Source of the DNA: JAMHZE01 sp964424715 | GTDB lineage: Bacteria; Pseudomonadota; Alphaproteobacteria; Rickettsiales; UBA8987 | Direction: 5' to 3' | Length of the DNA stretch: 28,138 nt | Assembly: GCA_964424715.1 (NCBI GenBank) | Contig: CAYRJW010000019.1 | Location: forward strand, 1 to 28,138 | Part shown: in pieces, positions 1 through 6,462 of the stretch | Layout: each line of letters starts with the position of its first letter | How positions within the stretch are numbered: the stretch's first letter is position 1 | Translations under genes and position numbers: made by a program | The notes under the pieces: generated by a model | Told to the model about the DNA's origin: nothing | Databases searched by the model: none | What the model saw: the letters and a program-made list of their open reading frames with translations, nothing else

Positions 1-240
1 AAGATGCTCGTCGATGCCCTGGTGCAGCAGGGGCGCACGCTCGATCTCGGTGAGACCATGGCCATGACACTGGCGGAACTGGGTGAGTTCGACCGCGCCG
101 CGGCGGTGCAGCGTGACCTGCTGACGGCCGCGCAGCGGGCCGGCCTGCCCGGCGTCGTCACCCGTATCGCCGCCAATCTTGCGCGCTACGAGGCGCGGCA
201 GGCGTGCCGCACACCGTGGACGGAGCAGGAGTGGCCGTGA
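1..240 (+). CDS. TPR-repeat protein, C-terminal fragment
   Basis: The frame is open from the first base, so this is the 3' end of a larger gene. The 79 visible codons read as helix-turn-helix tetratricopeptide repeats (MTLAELGEFDRAAAVQRDLL) followed by a tail of the type NLARYEARQACRTPW that I associate with the C-termini of TPR proteins. Such repeats mediate protein-protein contacts; no specific role can be given. By eye GC is near 70 percent, with GCC/CGC/GGC codons, quite unlike the ATA- and AAA-rich genes from 354 onward. The stop TGA overlaps an ATG, suggesting a tightly packed operon in the source genome. The TPR call is fairly sure; whether the fragment belongs to the same chromosome as the rest is doubtful. 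Confidence 0.6.
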   Translation, partial: KMLVDALVQQGRTLDLGETMAMTLAELGEFDRAAAVQRDLLTAAQRAGLPGVVTRIAANLARYEARQACRTPWTEQEWP

Positions 241-320
241 TGAGCGGCCGTCGCGGCGCGCGCACCTGCAGCCGGAACGCCGCCCACTGGCTCGCCAGCG
301 GCGGGAATATATGTCTATAA
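240..320 (+). pseudogene. Truncated start of a downstream gene at the composition junction
   Basis: An ATG overlaps the TGA of the TPR fragment (A at 240 is shared), the usual arrangement of translationally coupled genes. About 20 GC-rich codons follow (MSGRRGARTCSRNAAHWLAS...), then the composition switches at about 305-315 and the frame ends at TAA 318-320. It looks like the first codons of a real gene cut off where the foreign or chimeric segment ends. Too little remains to assign a function. Confidence 0.3.
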
Positions 321-353
321 TTCCATTGCCGGAAATAAGAATAAAACAATATC

Positions 354-1427
354 CTAATTCCCAACCTGTCCGCGATGCCTCAGCATCTGGTCAGCCAGCA
401 CTATAGCAACCATTGCCTCACCAATCGGAACAGCGCGTATGCCAACGCATGGATCATGGCGGCCTTTGGTGATTATTTCGGTGTTCTTGCCTTTGGCGTC
501 TATGGTCTTCATTGGGGTTAATATCGAGCTGGTGGGTTTTACTGCGAATCTTGCGATTATGTCCTGGCCGCTGGAGATGCCGCCTAAGATACCACCGGCG
601 TTGTTGCTCAGGAATTTTGCGGCTTTGCCGGAGCTTCTGATCTGGTCGCCGTTATCTTCGCCGCGCCATTTTGCAGCTTCCATGCCAAGGCCGATCTCAA
701 CGGCCTTTACGGCGTTTATGCTCATTAAGGCGCTTGCCAGTTCGGCATCAAGTTTACCATAGACAGGTTCGCCCCAGCCGGCAGGAACGCCGCTCACAAC
801 AACCTCAATTTCTGCGCCAACGGAAGAACCCTGCTTGCGTATCTTGTTAATATAATCCTCAAAACCTTTCACGGCTTTTTTGTCGGGAGTGAAGAACGGA
901 TTATTTCTGGTCTCTTTCCAGTTGATGTTCTTGCGGTCTATCTCAAGTTCGCCGATCCTTGTAACGCCGCCCTGTATCTTTATTTTATTGCCAAGTATCT
1001 TTCTGGCAATAGCGCCTGCGGCAACACGCATTGCGGTCTCACGTGCCGAAGAGCGGCCGCCGCCGCGCGGGTCGCGGATACCGTATTTTTCCATGTAAGC
1101 AAAATCAGCGTGGCCGGGACGGAATTTATCGACGATATTGCCGTAATCCTTACTGCGCTGGTCGGTGTTCCAGATTATCATGGAAATAGGCGTGCCGGTG
1201 GTCTTGCCTTCATAAACGCCGGAAAGTATTTCCACCTTATCGGCTTCCTGCCGCTGGGTGGTGAACTTGCTTTGTCCCGGCCTGCGCTCATCCAGATAAG
1301 GTTGAATGTCGGCCTCTGAAAGAGGTATCATCGGCGGAACGCCATCGACCACACAGCCGATCGCCTTGCCGTGGCTTTCGCCCCATGTAGTGAATCTGAA
1401 TAATTTTCCGAATGTATTGTGGCTCAT
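354..1427 (-). CDS. aroC: Chorismate synthase
   Basis: This enzyme makes chorismate from 5-enolpyruvylshikimate-3-phosphate by anti-1,4-elimination of phosphate, the last shikimate pathway step, using reduced FMN as cofactor. The 357-residue product has the family's usual length. Visible signatures are the N-terminal FGKLFRFTTWGESHG with the conserved His19, RPGHAD around His106, and the RDPRGGGRSSARET block at 118-131. The C-terminus AIVLADQMLRHRG is also typical. ATG at 1427 starts the canonical N-terminus. It lies 4 bases downstream of the fadD-like gene on the same strand and is probably co-transcribed with it, although the two pathways are not related. It ends about 40 bases from the composition break and appears complete. 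Confidence 0.97.
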   Translation of the reverse strand: MSHNTFGKLFRFTTWGESHGKAIGCVVDGVPPMIPLSEADIQPYLDERRPGQSKFTTQRQEADKVEILSGVYEGKTTGTPISMIIWNTDQRSKDYGNIVDKFRPGHADFAYMEKYGIRDPRGGGRSSARETAMRVAAGAIARKILGNKIKIQGGVTRIGELEIDRKNINWKETRNNPFFTPDKKAVKGFEDYINKIRKQGSSVGAEIEVVVSGVPAGWGEPVYGKLDAELASALMSINAVKAVEIGLGMEAAKWRGEDNGDQIRSSGKAAKFLSNNAGGILGGISSGQDIIARFAVKPTSSILTPMKTIDAKGKNTEIITKGRHDPCVGIRAVPIGEAMVAIVLADQMLRHRGQVGN

Positions 1428-1431
1428 AATT

Positions 1432-3093
1432 TTACTTCAATTCTTTTTTTAATATTTTCCCAACCGGAGATTTCGGTAGAGCATCGCGTATCTCTATTTC
1501 CTTCGGTATCTCATGCTTGGCGAGGTGTTGTTTGCAATAGTTAAGTATCTCATCCTTGCCGGTGTTCTTGTTCTTTAATACTATAAATGCTTTTACTTTC
1601 TGTCCAGAATATTCGTCGTCTATGCCTATCACTGCGGCTTCCAGCACGGAGGGGTGTTGGTAAAGGACCTCCTCGACATGGCGCGGATATATCTTGAAAC
1701 CGCCGGAGATTATCATTTCCTTGATCCTGTCCACGATAAAAATATAGCCGTCCTCATCAACTACTGCCACATCACCGGTTTTTAATATGCCATCCTTCAG
1801 GCATTCAGCGGTAGCCTCGGCGCGTTTGTAGTATCCTTTCATCACCTGCGGGCCTTTGATGCAAAGCTCGCCGCGTTCGCCTATGCCTAAATATTTGCCA
1901 GGATTTTCCATATCCTCTATAAGAATTTCAGTTTGCGGTAACGGCATACCGATAGAGCCGGCCTTGTTCACACCATTTACCGGGTTACATGATGCAACGG
2001 GCGAAGTTTCCGTAAGCCCATAACCTTCAACCACAACGCAGCCGGTCCTTTCCTCGAATGTCTTTTTTACCTCAACCGGTAGCGGCCCGCCGCCGGAGAT
2101 GCACATTGTAAGGCTGCGCAAACTATATTTATCTGCACCGACAAAATTATTCAGTGCATTATACATGGTCGGCACGCCCGGCATGGTGGTCGGCTTTTTC
2201 TTCTCAATATCCTTCAGAACTTTTTCCGCATCAAAGCGCGGATGCAATATCAGCCTGCCGCAGAAGGCCATGCCGAATAACATGCCTGCGGTCATGGAGA
2301 AAACGTGGAATAAAGGCAGAACAACTAATATGGTTTCCTTGCCTTCAGTGAATACCGGGCAGTATAATTTGCACTGTATTGTATTAACATAAACATTATT
2401 ATGCGTAAGCTCTGCGCCCTTAGGAGTGCCAGTAGTACCGCCGGTATACTGGATTATAGCAGTATCCTCTAAATTTATTTTTATATCGTTTAAATTTACT
2501 TTTGAATTTTTTCCGGAATTTAAAAAATCATTCCATGAGATAACATTTTCAGAATATTCCACTTGTGAAACCTGCTTTCCTTTGAGAAGCGGGAATAATA
2601 TATTCTTCGGGAAAGGCAGGACTTCCGGCAGGTTGGCGATTATTATCTTTTTAACTTTACCGCCTGAACTATCCAGAACCGCTTTTGCCTTCGGGTATAA
2701 GATATTAAGGTTCAGCGTAATGATGATATCCGTATCGGAATCTTTCGCCAGTGCGGCAACTTCGGCCTCGGAATATAATGGCGAGCAGTTAACAACCGTT
2801 CCGCCTGCCTTCAATATACCAAAATAAGCGATGATGAATTGCGGGCAGTTAGGCAAAAATATTGCTACCTTGCTATCTCTTTTTATACCCAGTTCAATAA
2901 AGGCCTTTGCCGCCAGTTCAACCTTTTCAGCCAGCTCGGTATAATTGAGAAGCTTGCCTTCAAAATCCACCGCGATGTTCTTCGGGAACTTACCTACAGC
3001 CTCGTCCAGCAGGGCGAAGATGGGCTTCGGCTCTATCTTAGCGTTCCAGTCTATCCCCTTGGGATAGGATCTTAGCCACGGGTGACCCAGCAT
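1432..3093 (-). CDS. fadD: Long-chain fatty acid--CoA ligase (FadD-like)
   Basis: An acyl-adenylate-forming enzyme of 553 residues that would activate fatty acids with ATP and CoA. The AMP-binding P-loop motif YTGGTTGTPKG lies at residues 216-226, followed by GYGLTETSPV, the GERGELCIKGPQVMKGYY segment, the hinge region with VDRIKEMIISGGFKIYP, and the C-terminal lysine motif SPVGKILKKEL whose Lys serves adenylation. This pattern matches bacterial FadD; the true chain length preference cannot be read from sequence. The ATG at 3093 gives MLGHPWLRSYPKGIDW, an N-terminus usual for this family. It is the first gene of a probable two-gene unit with aroC and is divergent from pdxJ, with about 70 bases between the start codons. 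Confidence 0.9.
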   Translation of the reverse strand: MLGHPWLRSYPKGIDWNAKIEPKPIFALLDEAVGKFPKNIAVDFEGKLLNYTELAEKVELAAKAFIELGIKRDSKVAIFLPNCPQFIIAYFGILKAGGTVVNCSPLYSEAEVAALAKDSDTDIIITLNLNILYPKAKAVLDSSGGKVKKIIIANLPEVLPFPKNILFPLLKGKQVSQVEYSENVISWNDFLNSGKNSKVNLNDIKINLEDTAIIQYTGGTTGTPKGAELTHNNVYVNTIQCKLYCPVFTEGKETILVVLPLFHVFSMTAGMLFGMAFCGRLILHPRFDAEKVLKDIEKKKPTTMPGVPTMYNALNNFVGADKYSLRSLTMCISGGGPLPVEVKKTFEERTGCVVVEGYGLTETSPVASCNPVNGVNKAGSIGMPLPQTEILIEDMENPGKYLGIGERGELCIKGPQVMKGYYKRAEATAECLKDGILKTGDVAVVDEDGYIFIVDRIKEMIISGGFKIYPRHVEEVLYQHPSVLEAAVIGIDDEYSGQKVKAFIVLKNKNTGKDEILNYCKQHLAKHEIPKEIEIRDALPKSPVGKILKKELK

Positions 3094-3162
3094 ATTATAG
3101 TTCCAAAATTGAAAAATCTTACTATAACTATCAGTAAAATTAGCAAAAACTCAAACTTTACA

Positions 3163-3894
3163 ATGACAAGAGCGGTAAAACTAGGCGTTAATATAGATCA
3201 TGTTGCAACCCTGCGCAATGCGAGAGGCGATGTGAACCCTTCGGTACTTAAGGCGGCGGAGATGGTGAAAAGCGCCGGTGGCGATGGTATAACCGTGCAT
3301 CTGCGCGAGGACAGGCGGCATATACGCGATAATGATGTGTTCGAGATACGCGAGAAAGTAGCCCTCCCCATGAATCTTGAGATAGCCGCTACCGATGAGA
3401 TGTTAAAGATAGCGCTGGAAGTGAAACCGAACTCCTGCTGCATAGTGCCGGAAAAGCGCGCCGAGCTTACCACAGAAGGGGGCTTAGATGTTAAAGCGAA
3501 TTTCGCCAATATCTCAGATTTCGCAAAAAACCTTAAAAAAGCCGGAATAAAGACCTCATTATTCATCAATGCCGATGAAGCGCAGGTGCAGGCCGCATTT
3601 GATGCCGGGGCTGATATAATTGAATTCCACACAGGGTCATATTGCCACAAGACCGGCGCCGAGCGTAAAGCCGAACTTGATAAAATAATAATAGCTGCCG
3701 CAAAAGCCGAGAAACTGGGCCTGATCTGCCATGCCGGGCATGGGCTTAATTATGATACTGTACCGGATATTGTAAGAATTCCCCAGATAGTTGAACTTAA
3801 CATCGGCCATTTCCTTATAGGTGAGGCGGTTTTTGATGGTCTGCCGGCGGTTATAAGGAAAATGAAAAGCGTTATTGATAAAAACCTGATATAA
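3163..3894 (+). CDS. pdxJ: Pyridoxine 5'-phosphate synthase
   Basis: PdxJ condenses 1-deoxyxylulose 5-phosphate with aminoacetone phosphate to give pyridoxine 5'-phosphate in the DXP-dependent vitamin B6 pathway. Family motifs are VNIDHVATLRNARG at the N-terminus, ITVHLREDRRHI, the LTTEGGLDV stretch, and ICHAGHGLNYDTV near the C-terminus. The open frame extends back to 3082, but the upstream 27 codons (low-complexity, Ser/Lys/Ile-rich) do not resemble the family and would overlap the fadD-like start, so I choose ATG at 3163, giving 243 residues, the expected size. acpS begins 7 bases after the stop, the classical pdxJ-acpS pairing of proteobacteria. Confidence 0.95.
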   Translation: MTRAVKLGVNIDHVATLRNARGDVNPSVLKAAEMVKSAGGDGITVHLREDRRHIRDNDVFEIREKVALPMNLEIAATDEMLKIALEVKPNSCCIVPEKRAELTTEGGLDVKANFANISDFAKNLKKAGIKTSLFINADEAQVQAAFDAGADIIEFHTGSYCHKTGAERKAELDKIIIAAAKAEKLGLICHAGHGLNYDTVPDIVRIPQIVELNIGHFLIGEAVFDGLPAVIRKMKSVIDKNLI

Positions 3895-3901
3895 CAGAAA
3901 T

Positions 3902-4267
3902 ATGATAATCGGCGTTGGTACAGATATAATAAGTTTAGACCGCATCCGCTACGCGCTTTCCGCCTTCGGTAACAAATTCCTGCAACGCATCCTCACCCGC
4001 AACGAACGCAATTACTATATCGAGATGCATAACGAAGACAATAAAACCGCCTTCCTCGCAAAACGCTTCGCCGCAAAAGAGGCTATATCCAAAGCCCTTG
4101 GCGTTGGTATCGGCGAAAGTCTTTCCTTTCAGGATATAGAGATATCAAATAACGAACTTGGAAAACCGATAGTAAAAATAGAAAAATTCGCTGATGTGAC
4201 CATCCATCTTTCCCTTTCCGATGAGAAAGAGGGCCTTGCTATAGCTTTCGCGATAGCGGAGAGATAA
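3902..4267 (+). CDS. acpS: Holo-[acyl-carrier-protein] synthase
   Basis: AcpS transfers 4'-phosphopantetheine from CoA to a serine of apo-acyl carrier protein, switching on fatty acid synthesis. The 121-residue product has the trimeric AcpS-type signature: GVGTDIISLDRI with the metal-binding Asp8, and KRFAAKEAISKALGVG with Glu60. The C-terminal HLSLSDEKEGLAIAFAIAE strand is also typical. It sits directly behind pdxJ (7-base gap), as in many proteobacteria, where lepB and rnc usually follow; here those are absent and an unrecognised gene follows instead. Confidence 0.95.
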   Translation: MIIGVGTDIISLDRIRYALSAFGNKFLQRILTRNERNYYIEMHNEDNKTAFLAKRFAAKEAISKALGVGIGESLSFQDIEISNNELGKPIVKIEKFADVTIHLSLSDEKEGLAIAFAIAER

Positions 4268-4275
4268 TATTAGGC

Positions 4276-4305
4276 TTGACCATTGCTGAATATATGGCGA
4301 CAATA
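4276..4305 (+). promoter_or_regulatory. Candidate sigma70-type promoter for the gene at 4326
   Basis: TTGACC at 4276-4281 and ACAATA at 4300-4305 are separated by 18 bases, in the short gap after acpS. A start site near 4312 would leave a leader of about 14 bases before ATG 4326. Found by eye only. Confidence 0.3.
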
Positions 4306-4325
4306 CAGGTGAGAGGGGTATTGCG

Positions 4326-5186
4326 ATGAATGACAAAACGAAAACAAATGTACCTGTTGTTAAGATAGGTAATAAGCTAAGGTCATCTAAAGACCAGATC
4401 GATGGATCGGGCGAGAAAAAAGAGAAGACCCTTGCTACCGAGAAGCATCCTACCATACAGGCTATAATCCATGCGCTTTTCCGGTTTGAGAAGATAGAGC
4501 AGGCGAATTCACGGCTGGAAGCGATCAAAAATAATTTCATAATTTCTTCGAGGCTTCCAAAAGATGGCAATGAAAATGCGCTGAAACTCTGGATAAATGG
4601 TTATAAACTCACAGAGGCCGAAAAGAAGAACGGTTATATTGGTAATTACGCTGCGATAAAGATAAAGCAGATAGAAGGAAAATATACCCTCATCGCGGAG
4701 AAGCAGGATATCGCCCTGAAATATCACCCGCAACGCAAAAGGCCGAAGCAGAAGCACCCGGACTGGGGCCATCCGGCATTGCGTATAGTAAAAAAAGGCA
4801 TGGCGTTCGATTCTGTCAACGAGGCTCACAAGATATTAAACCAGCTTCATGAGGAATATCCTGAAGTATCAATCCCAAATCCGAACAAGCTTTACATAAT
4901 GATATATGGAAATGCTGAAGGTAACACTCCCATACAGAAATTCGTGCTTGAGATAAAGCCATCATCGCGCGGCGGGTTCTTCATAGAATATACAGTAAAC
5001 AAACATGTGAAGGGTGATGCCGCTAATGTAACTTCTGCTAAAGAGAAAAAAGAAGTAAAAGGGGAAAGGAAGATTCAAGGCAAATTCACTGCACTTGCTG
5101 AACTTAACAAAGCTAAAAAGAAAGCTAAGGACAAAAGGAAAGAGGCCGGTAAGGTAAAAATAAAGAAGCAGGAATTTGACCAGTAA
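4326..5186 (+). CDS. Lysine-rich protein of unknown function
   Basis: A 286-residue protein that I do not recognise. It has no signal peptide or membrane segment. Residues about 1-40 are charged and probably disordered. A helical stretch follows (ATEKHPTIQAIIHALFRFEK), then a mixed alpha/beta core of about 75-225 containing HPQRKRPKQKHPDWGHPALR and a strand-rich part (KLYIMIYGNAEG, FVLEIKPSSRGGFFIEYTV). The C-terminal 60 residues are strongly basic and rich in Lys/Glu (AELNKAKKKAKDKRKEAGKV), suggesting a charged helix or a nucleic-acid or ribosome contact. GGGG lies about 9 bases before ATG 4326. Codon use resembles the neighbours. It follows acpS by 58 bases and its stop codon touches the stop of the convergent DUF1294 gene. 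The coding call is good; the function is open. Confidence 0.75.
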   Translation: MNDKTKTNVPVVKIGNKLRSSKDQIDGSGEKKEKTLATEKHPTIQAIIHALFRFEKIEQANSRLEAIKNNFIISSRLPKDGNENALKLWINGYKLTEAEKKNGYIGNYAAIKIKQIEGKYTLIAEKQDIALKYHPQRKRPKQKHPDWGHPALRIVKKGMAFDSVNEAHKILNQLHEEYPEVSIPNPNKLYIMIYGNAEGNTPIQKFVLEIKPSSRGGFFIEYTVNKHVKGDAANVTSAKEKKEVKGERKIQGKFTALAELNKAKKKAKDKRKEAGKVKIKKQEFDQ

Positions 5187-5480
5187 TTATAATCTTATCC
5201 CAAAATAATTCATTAACAGATAGATCACCACGAATATCTGTGCCGCGACAACAAAAAAGAACTTTGCCCGGAAACTCGTTTTTTTGGTCTTATGGCGAAA
5301 TATATTTCTAGCCAGTATCGCCCCCAAGGTCCCTCCCAGAAAAGTAAGTACCAGAAGGCTTGCCTCAGGTATACGCCATGTGCTATAGCGCGAAGCGCGC
5401 TTATCCATATAGAACCCGGTAAAGGCCATCAGGTTGATCGCTAAAAGATATATAAGGATATATTCGGGAGTTATTTTCAT
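5187..5480 (-). CDS. DUF1294 family small membrane protein
   Basis: A 97-residue protein with three predicted membrane segments (about 6-24, 42-60 and 72-91). It carries the recognisable DUF1294 pattern: MDKRASRYSTWRIPEASLLV, a GGTLGAILARNIFRHKT block, and a conserved Phe shortly after (KTSFRAKF). The family is often fused to cold-shock domains or stands alone, and its function is not established. It is the last gene of a probable rpe - SDHAF4-like - DUF1294 unit, 15 bases behind its upstream neighbour, and its stop abuts the stop of the lysine-rich gene on the other strand. Confidence 0.85.
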   Translation of the reverse strand: MKITPEYILIYLLAINLMAFTGFYMDKRASRYSTWRIPEASLLVLTFLGGTLGAILARNIFRHKTKKTSFRAKFFFVVAAQIFVVIYLLMNYFGIRL

Positions 5481-5495
5481 AGGGATGATATTTGT

Positions 5496-5681
5496 CTAAA
5501 AATCGCTGACCCTTCCCTTAACGCTCCAGTCGCCGAATTCGGTGGTGCCTTCCACCGGACCGCCGATCTCTTTTGTTTCGGCAAGTATCTTTTTTAATTC
5601 CTCATTATTCTTCGGGTGCGGGGAGTTCTTATTTTCCGCTTCGATCTTCTTGATCATTTCAGAATCTTTTTCGTTCATCAT
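5496..5681 (-). CDS. DUF1674 / succinate dehydrogenase assembly factor 4-like protein
   Basis: A 61-residue protein whose C-terminus (EIGGPVEGTTEFGDWSVKGRVSDF) fits the DUF1674/SDHAF4 signature: a GGP...T-x-[YF]GDW-x-x-KGR-x-SDF tail. In mitochondria SDHAF4 binds the flavinated SdhA subunit and protects it before complex II assembly; alphaproteobacteria carry the homologue. The N-terminus is charged and probably disordered, as in the family. No succinate dehydrogenase gene is present in the window. It lies 21 bases after rpe on the same strand. Confidence 0.85.
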   Translation of the reverse strand: MMNEKDSEMIKKIEAENKNSPHPKNNEELKKILAETKEIGGPVEGTTEFGDWSVKGRVSDF

Positions 5682-5702
5682 GAAACCTCTCAGCCCTTAG
5701 CC

Positions 5703-6362
5703 CTAACCCCTAAGCCTTTTAATATTCGCCGCATAATTATTCGTATTCCCATCAAACACCGCACTTCCAGCAACAATAGTATCAGCACCTGCTTCCAGAA
5801 CGCTTTTTATGGTCTCACCATTTATGCCGCCATCTACTTCAAGCAGTATATTTTTACCGGTCTTGTCGATCATTTTGCGGAGATTCCTTATTTTTTCCAG
5901 TGATGCAGGAATGAATTTCTGGCCGCCGAAACCGGGGTTGACACTCATCACCAGCACCAGGTCGCATTGTGGCAGTACATATTCCAGCACGCTTTCCGGC
6001 GTGGAGGGAACGATAGAAACACCGGCCTTCGCGCCGGTTGCTTTTATCTGACTTAACGCCCTATCTAAATGTGTAACCGCTTCATAGTGAACGGTGATGA
6101 TATCGGCTCCGGCTTTGCGGTAATCCTCGATATATTTTTCTGGCGATTCTATCATCAGGTGAACATCGAAAGGCAGTTTTGTTGTTTTTCTGATGCTGCC
6201 GATAACAACCGGGCCAAGTGTAAGGTTGGGCACGAAATGTCCATCCATCACATCCACATGCACCATGTCGGCCCCGGCTTTTTCTATCGCGGCAATTTCT
6301 TCGCCAAGCTTTGCGAAATCGGCGGATAATATTGATGGGCAGATCTGTATTTTTTTTGACAT
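5703..6362 (-). CDS. rpe: Ribulose-phosphate 3-epimerase
   Basis: Rpe interconverts D-ribulose 5-phosphate and D-xylulose 5-phosphate in the pentose phosphate pathway. The 219-residue TIM barrel has the expected features: CPSILSADFAKLGEE at the start, the metal-ligand HVDVMDGHFVPN motif, FDVHLMIE, the MSVNPGFGGQKFIP loop and the second catalytic aspartate in LEVDGGIN, with a phosphate-binding VAGSAVF near the end. In the usual SLNP/ALNP strand this copy reads SIVPST, a small departure. ATG at 6362 begins the canonical N-terminus. The upstream region holds the heptad repeat pair at 6375-6458. Confidence 0.97.
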   Translation of the reverse strand: MSKKIQICPSILSADFAKLGEEIAAIEKAGADMVHVDVMDGHFVPNLTLGPVVIGSIRKTTKLPFDVHLMIESPEKYIEDYRKAGADIITVHYEAVTHLDRALSQIKATGAKAGVSIVPSTPESVLEYVLPQCDLVLVMSVNPGFGGQKFIPASLEKIRNLRKMIDKTGKNILLEVDGGINGETIKSVLEAGADTIVAGSAVFDGNTNNYAANIKRLRG

Positions 6363-6374
6363 AAATTAATATTT

Positions 6375-6458
6375 AGGTTACAGGTGACAGGTAACAGTTT
6401 ACAGGTTTTTTATACTATAAATCTGTATCTGTCACCTCTTACCTGTAACCCGTAACCT
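6375..6458. repeat. Face-to-face pair of degenerate 7-bp repeat arrays
   Basis: Left array, 6375-6409, in exact 7-base steps: AGGTTAC, AGGTGAC, AGGTAAC, AGTTTAC, AGGTTTT. Right array, 6431-6458, runs the opposite way: on the plus strand GTCACCT, CTTACCT, GTAACCC, GTAACCT, i.e. AGGTTAC, GGGTTAC, AGGTAAG, AGGTGAC on the minus strand. The arms are parted by about 21 AT-rich bases and could fold into a long imperfect hairpin. It fills the space between the divergent rpe and uvrD start codons. Confidence 0.8.
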
Positions 6459-6462
6459 CGAC

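Noticed and set aside
158..406. Short open frames crossing the composition junction on both strands
   Set aside because: They span unrelated DNA on either side of about 310, lack family resemblance and follow the GC-rich shadow pattern.
439..1319. Several plus-strand frames of 70-110 codons inside aroC
   Set aside because: They are antisense to a clear chorismate synthase gene and have no ribosome binding sites or recognisable motifs.
3082..3162. N-terminal extension of PdxJ from an upstream ATG
   Set aside because: The extra 27 residues are low-complexity, not family-like, and the start would overlap the divergent fadD-like start codon.
6375..6458. CRISPR-like array
   Set aside because: Units are 7 bp, contiguous and degenerate; there are no unique spacers and no cas genes in the window.
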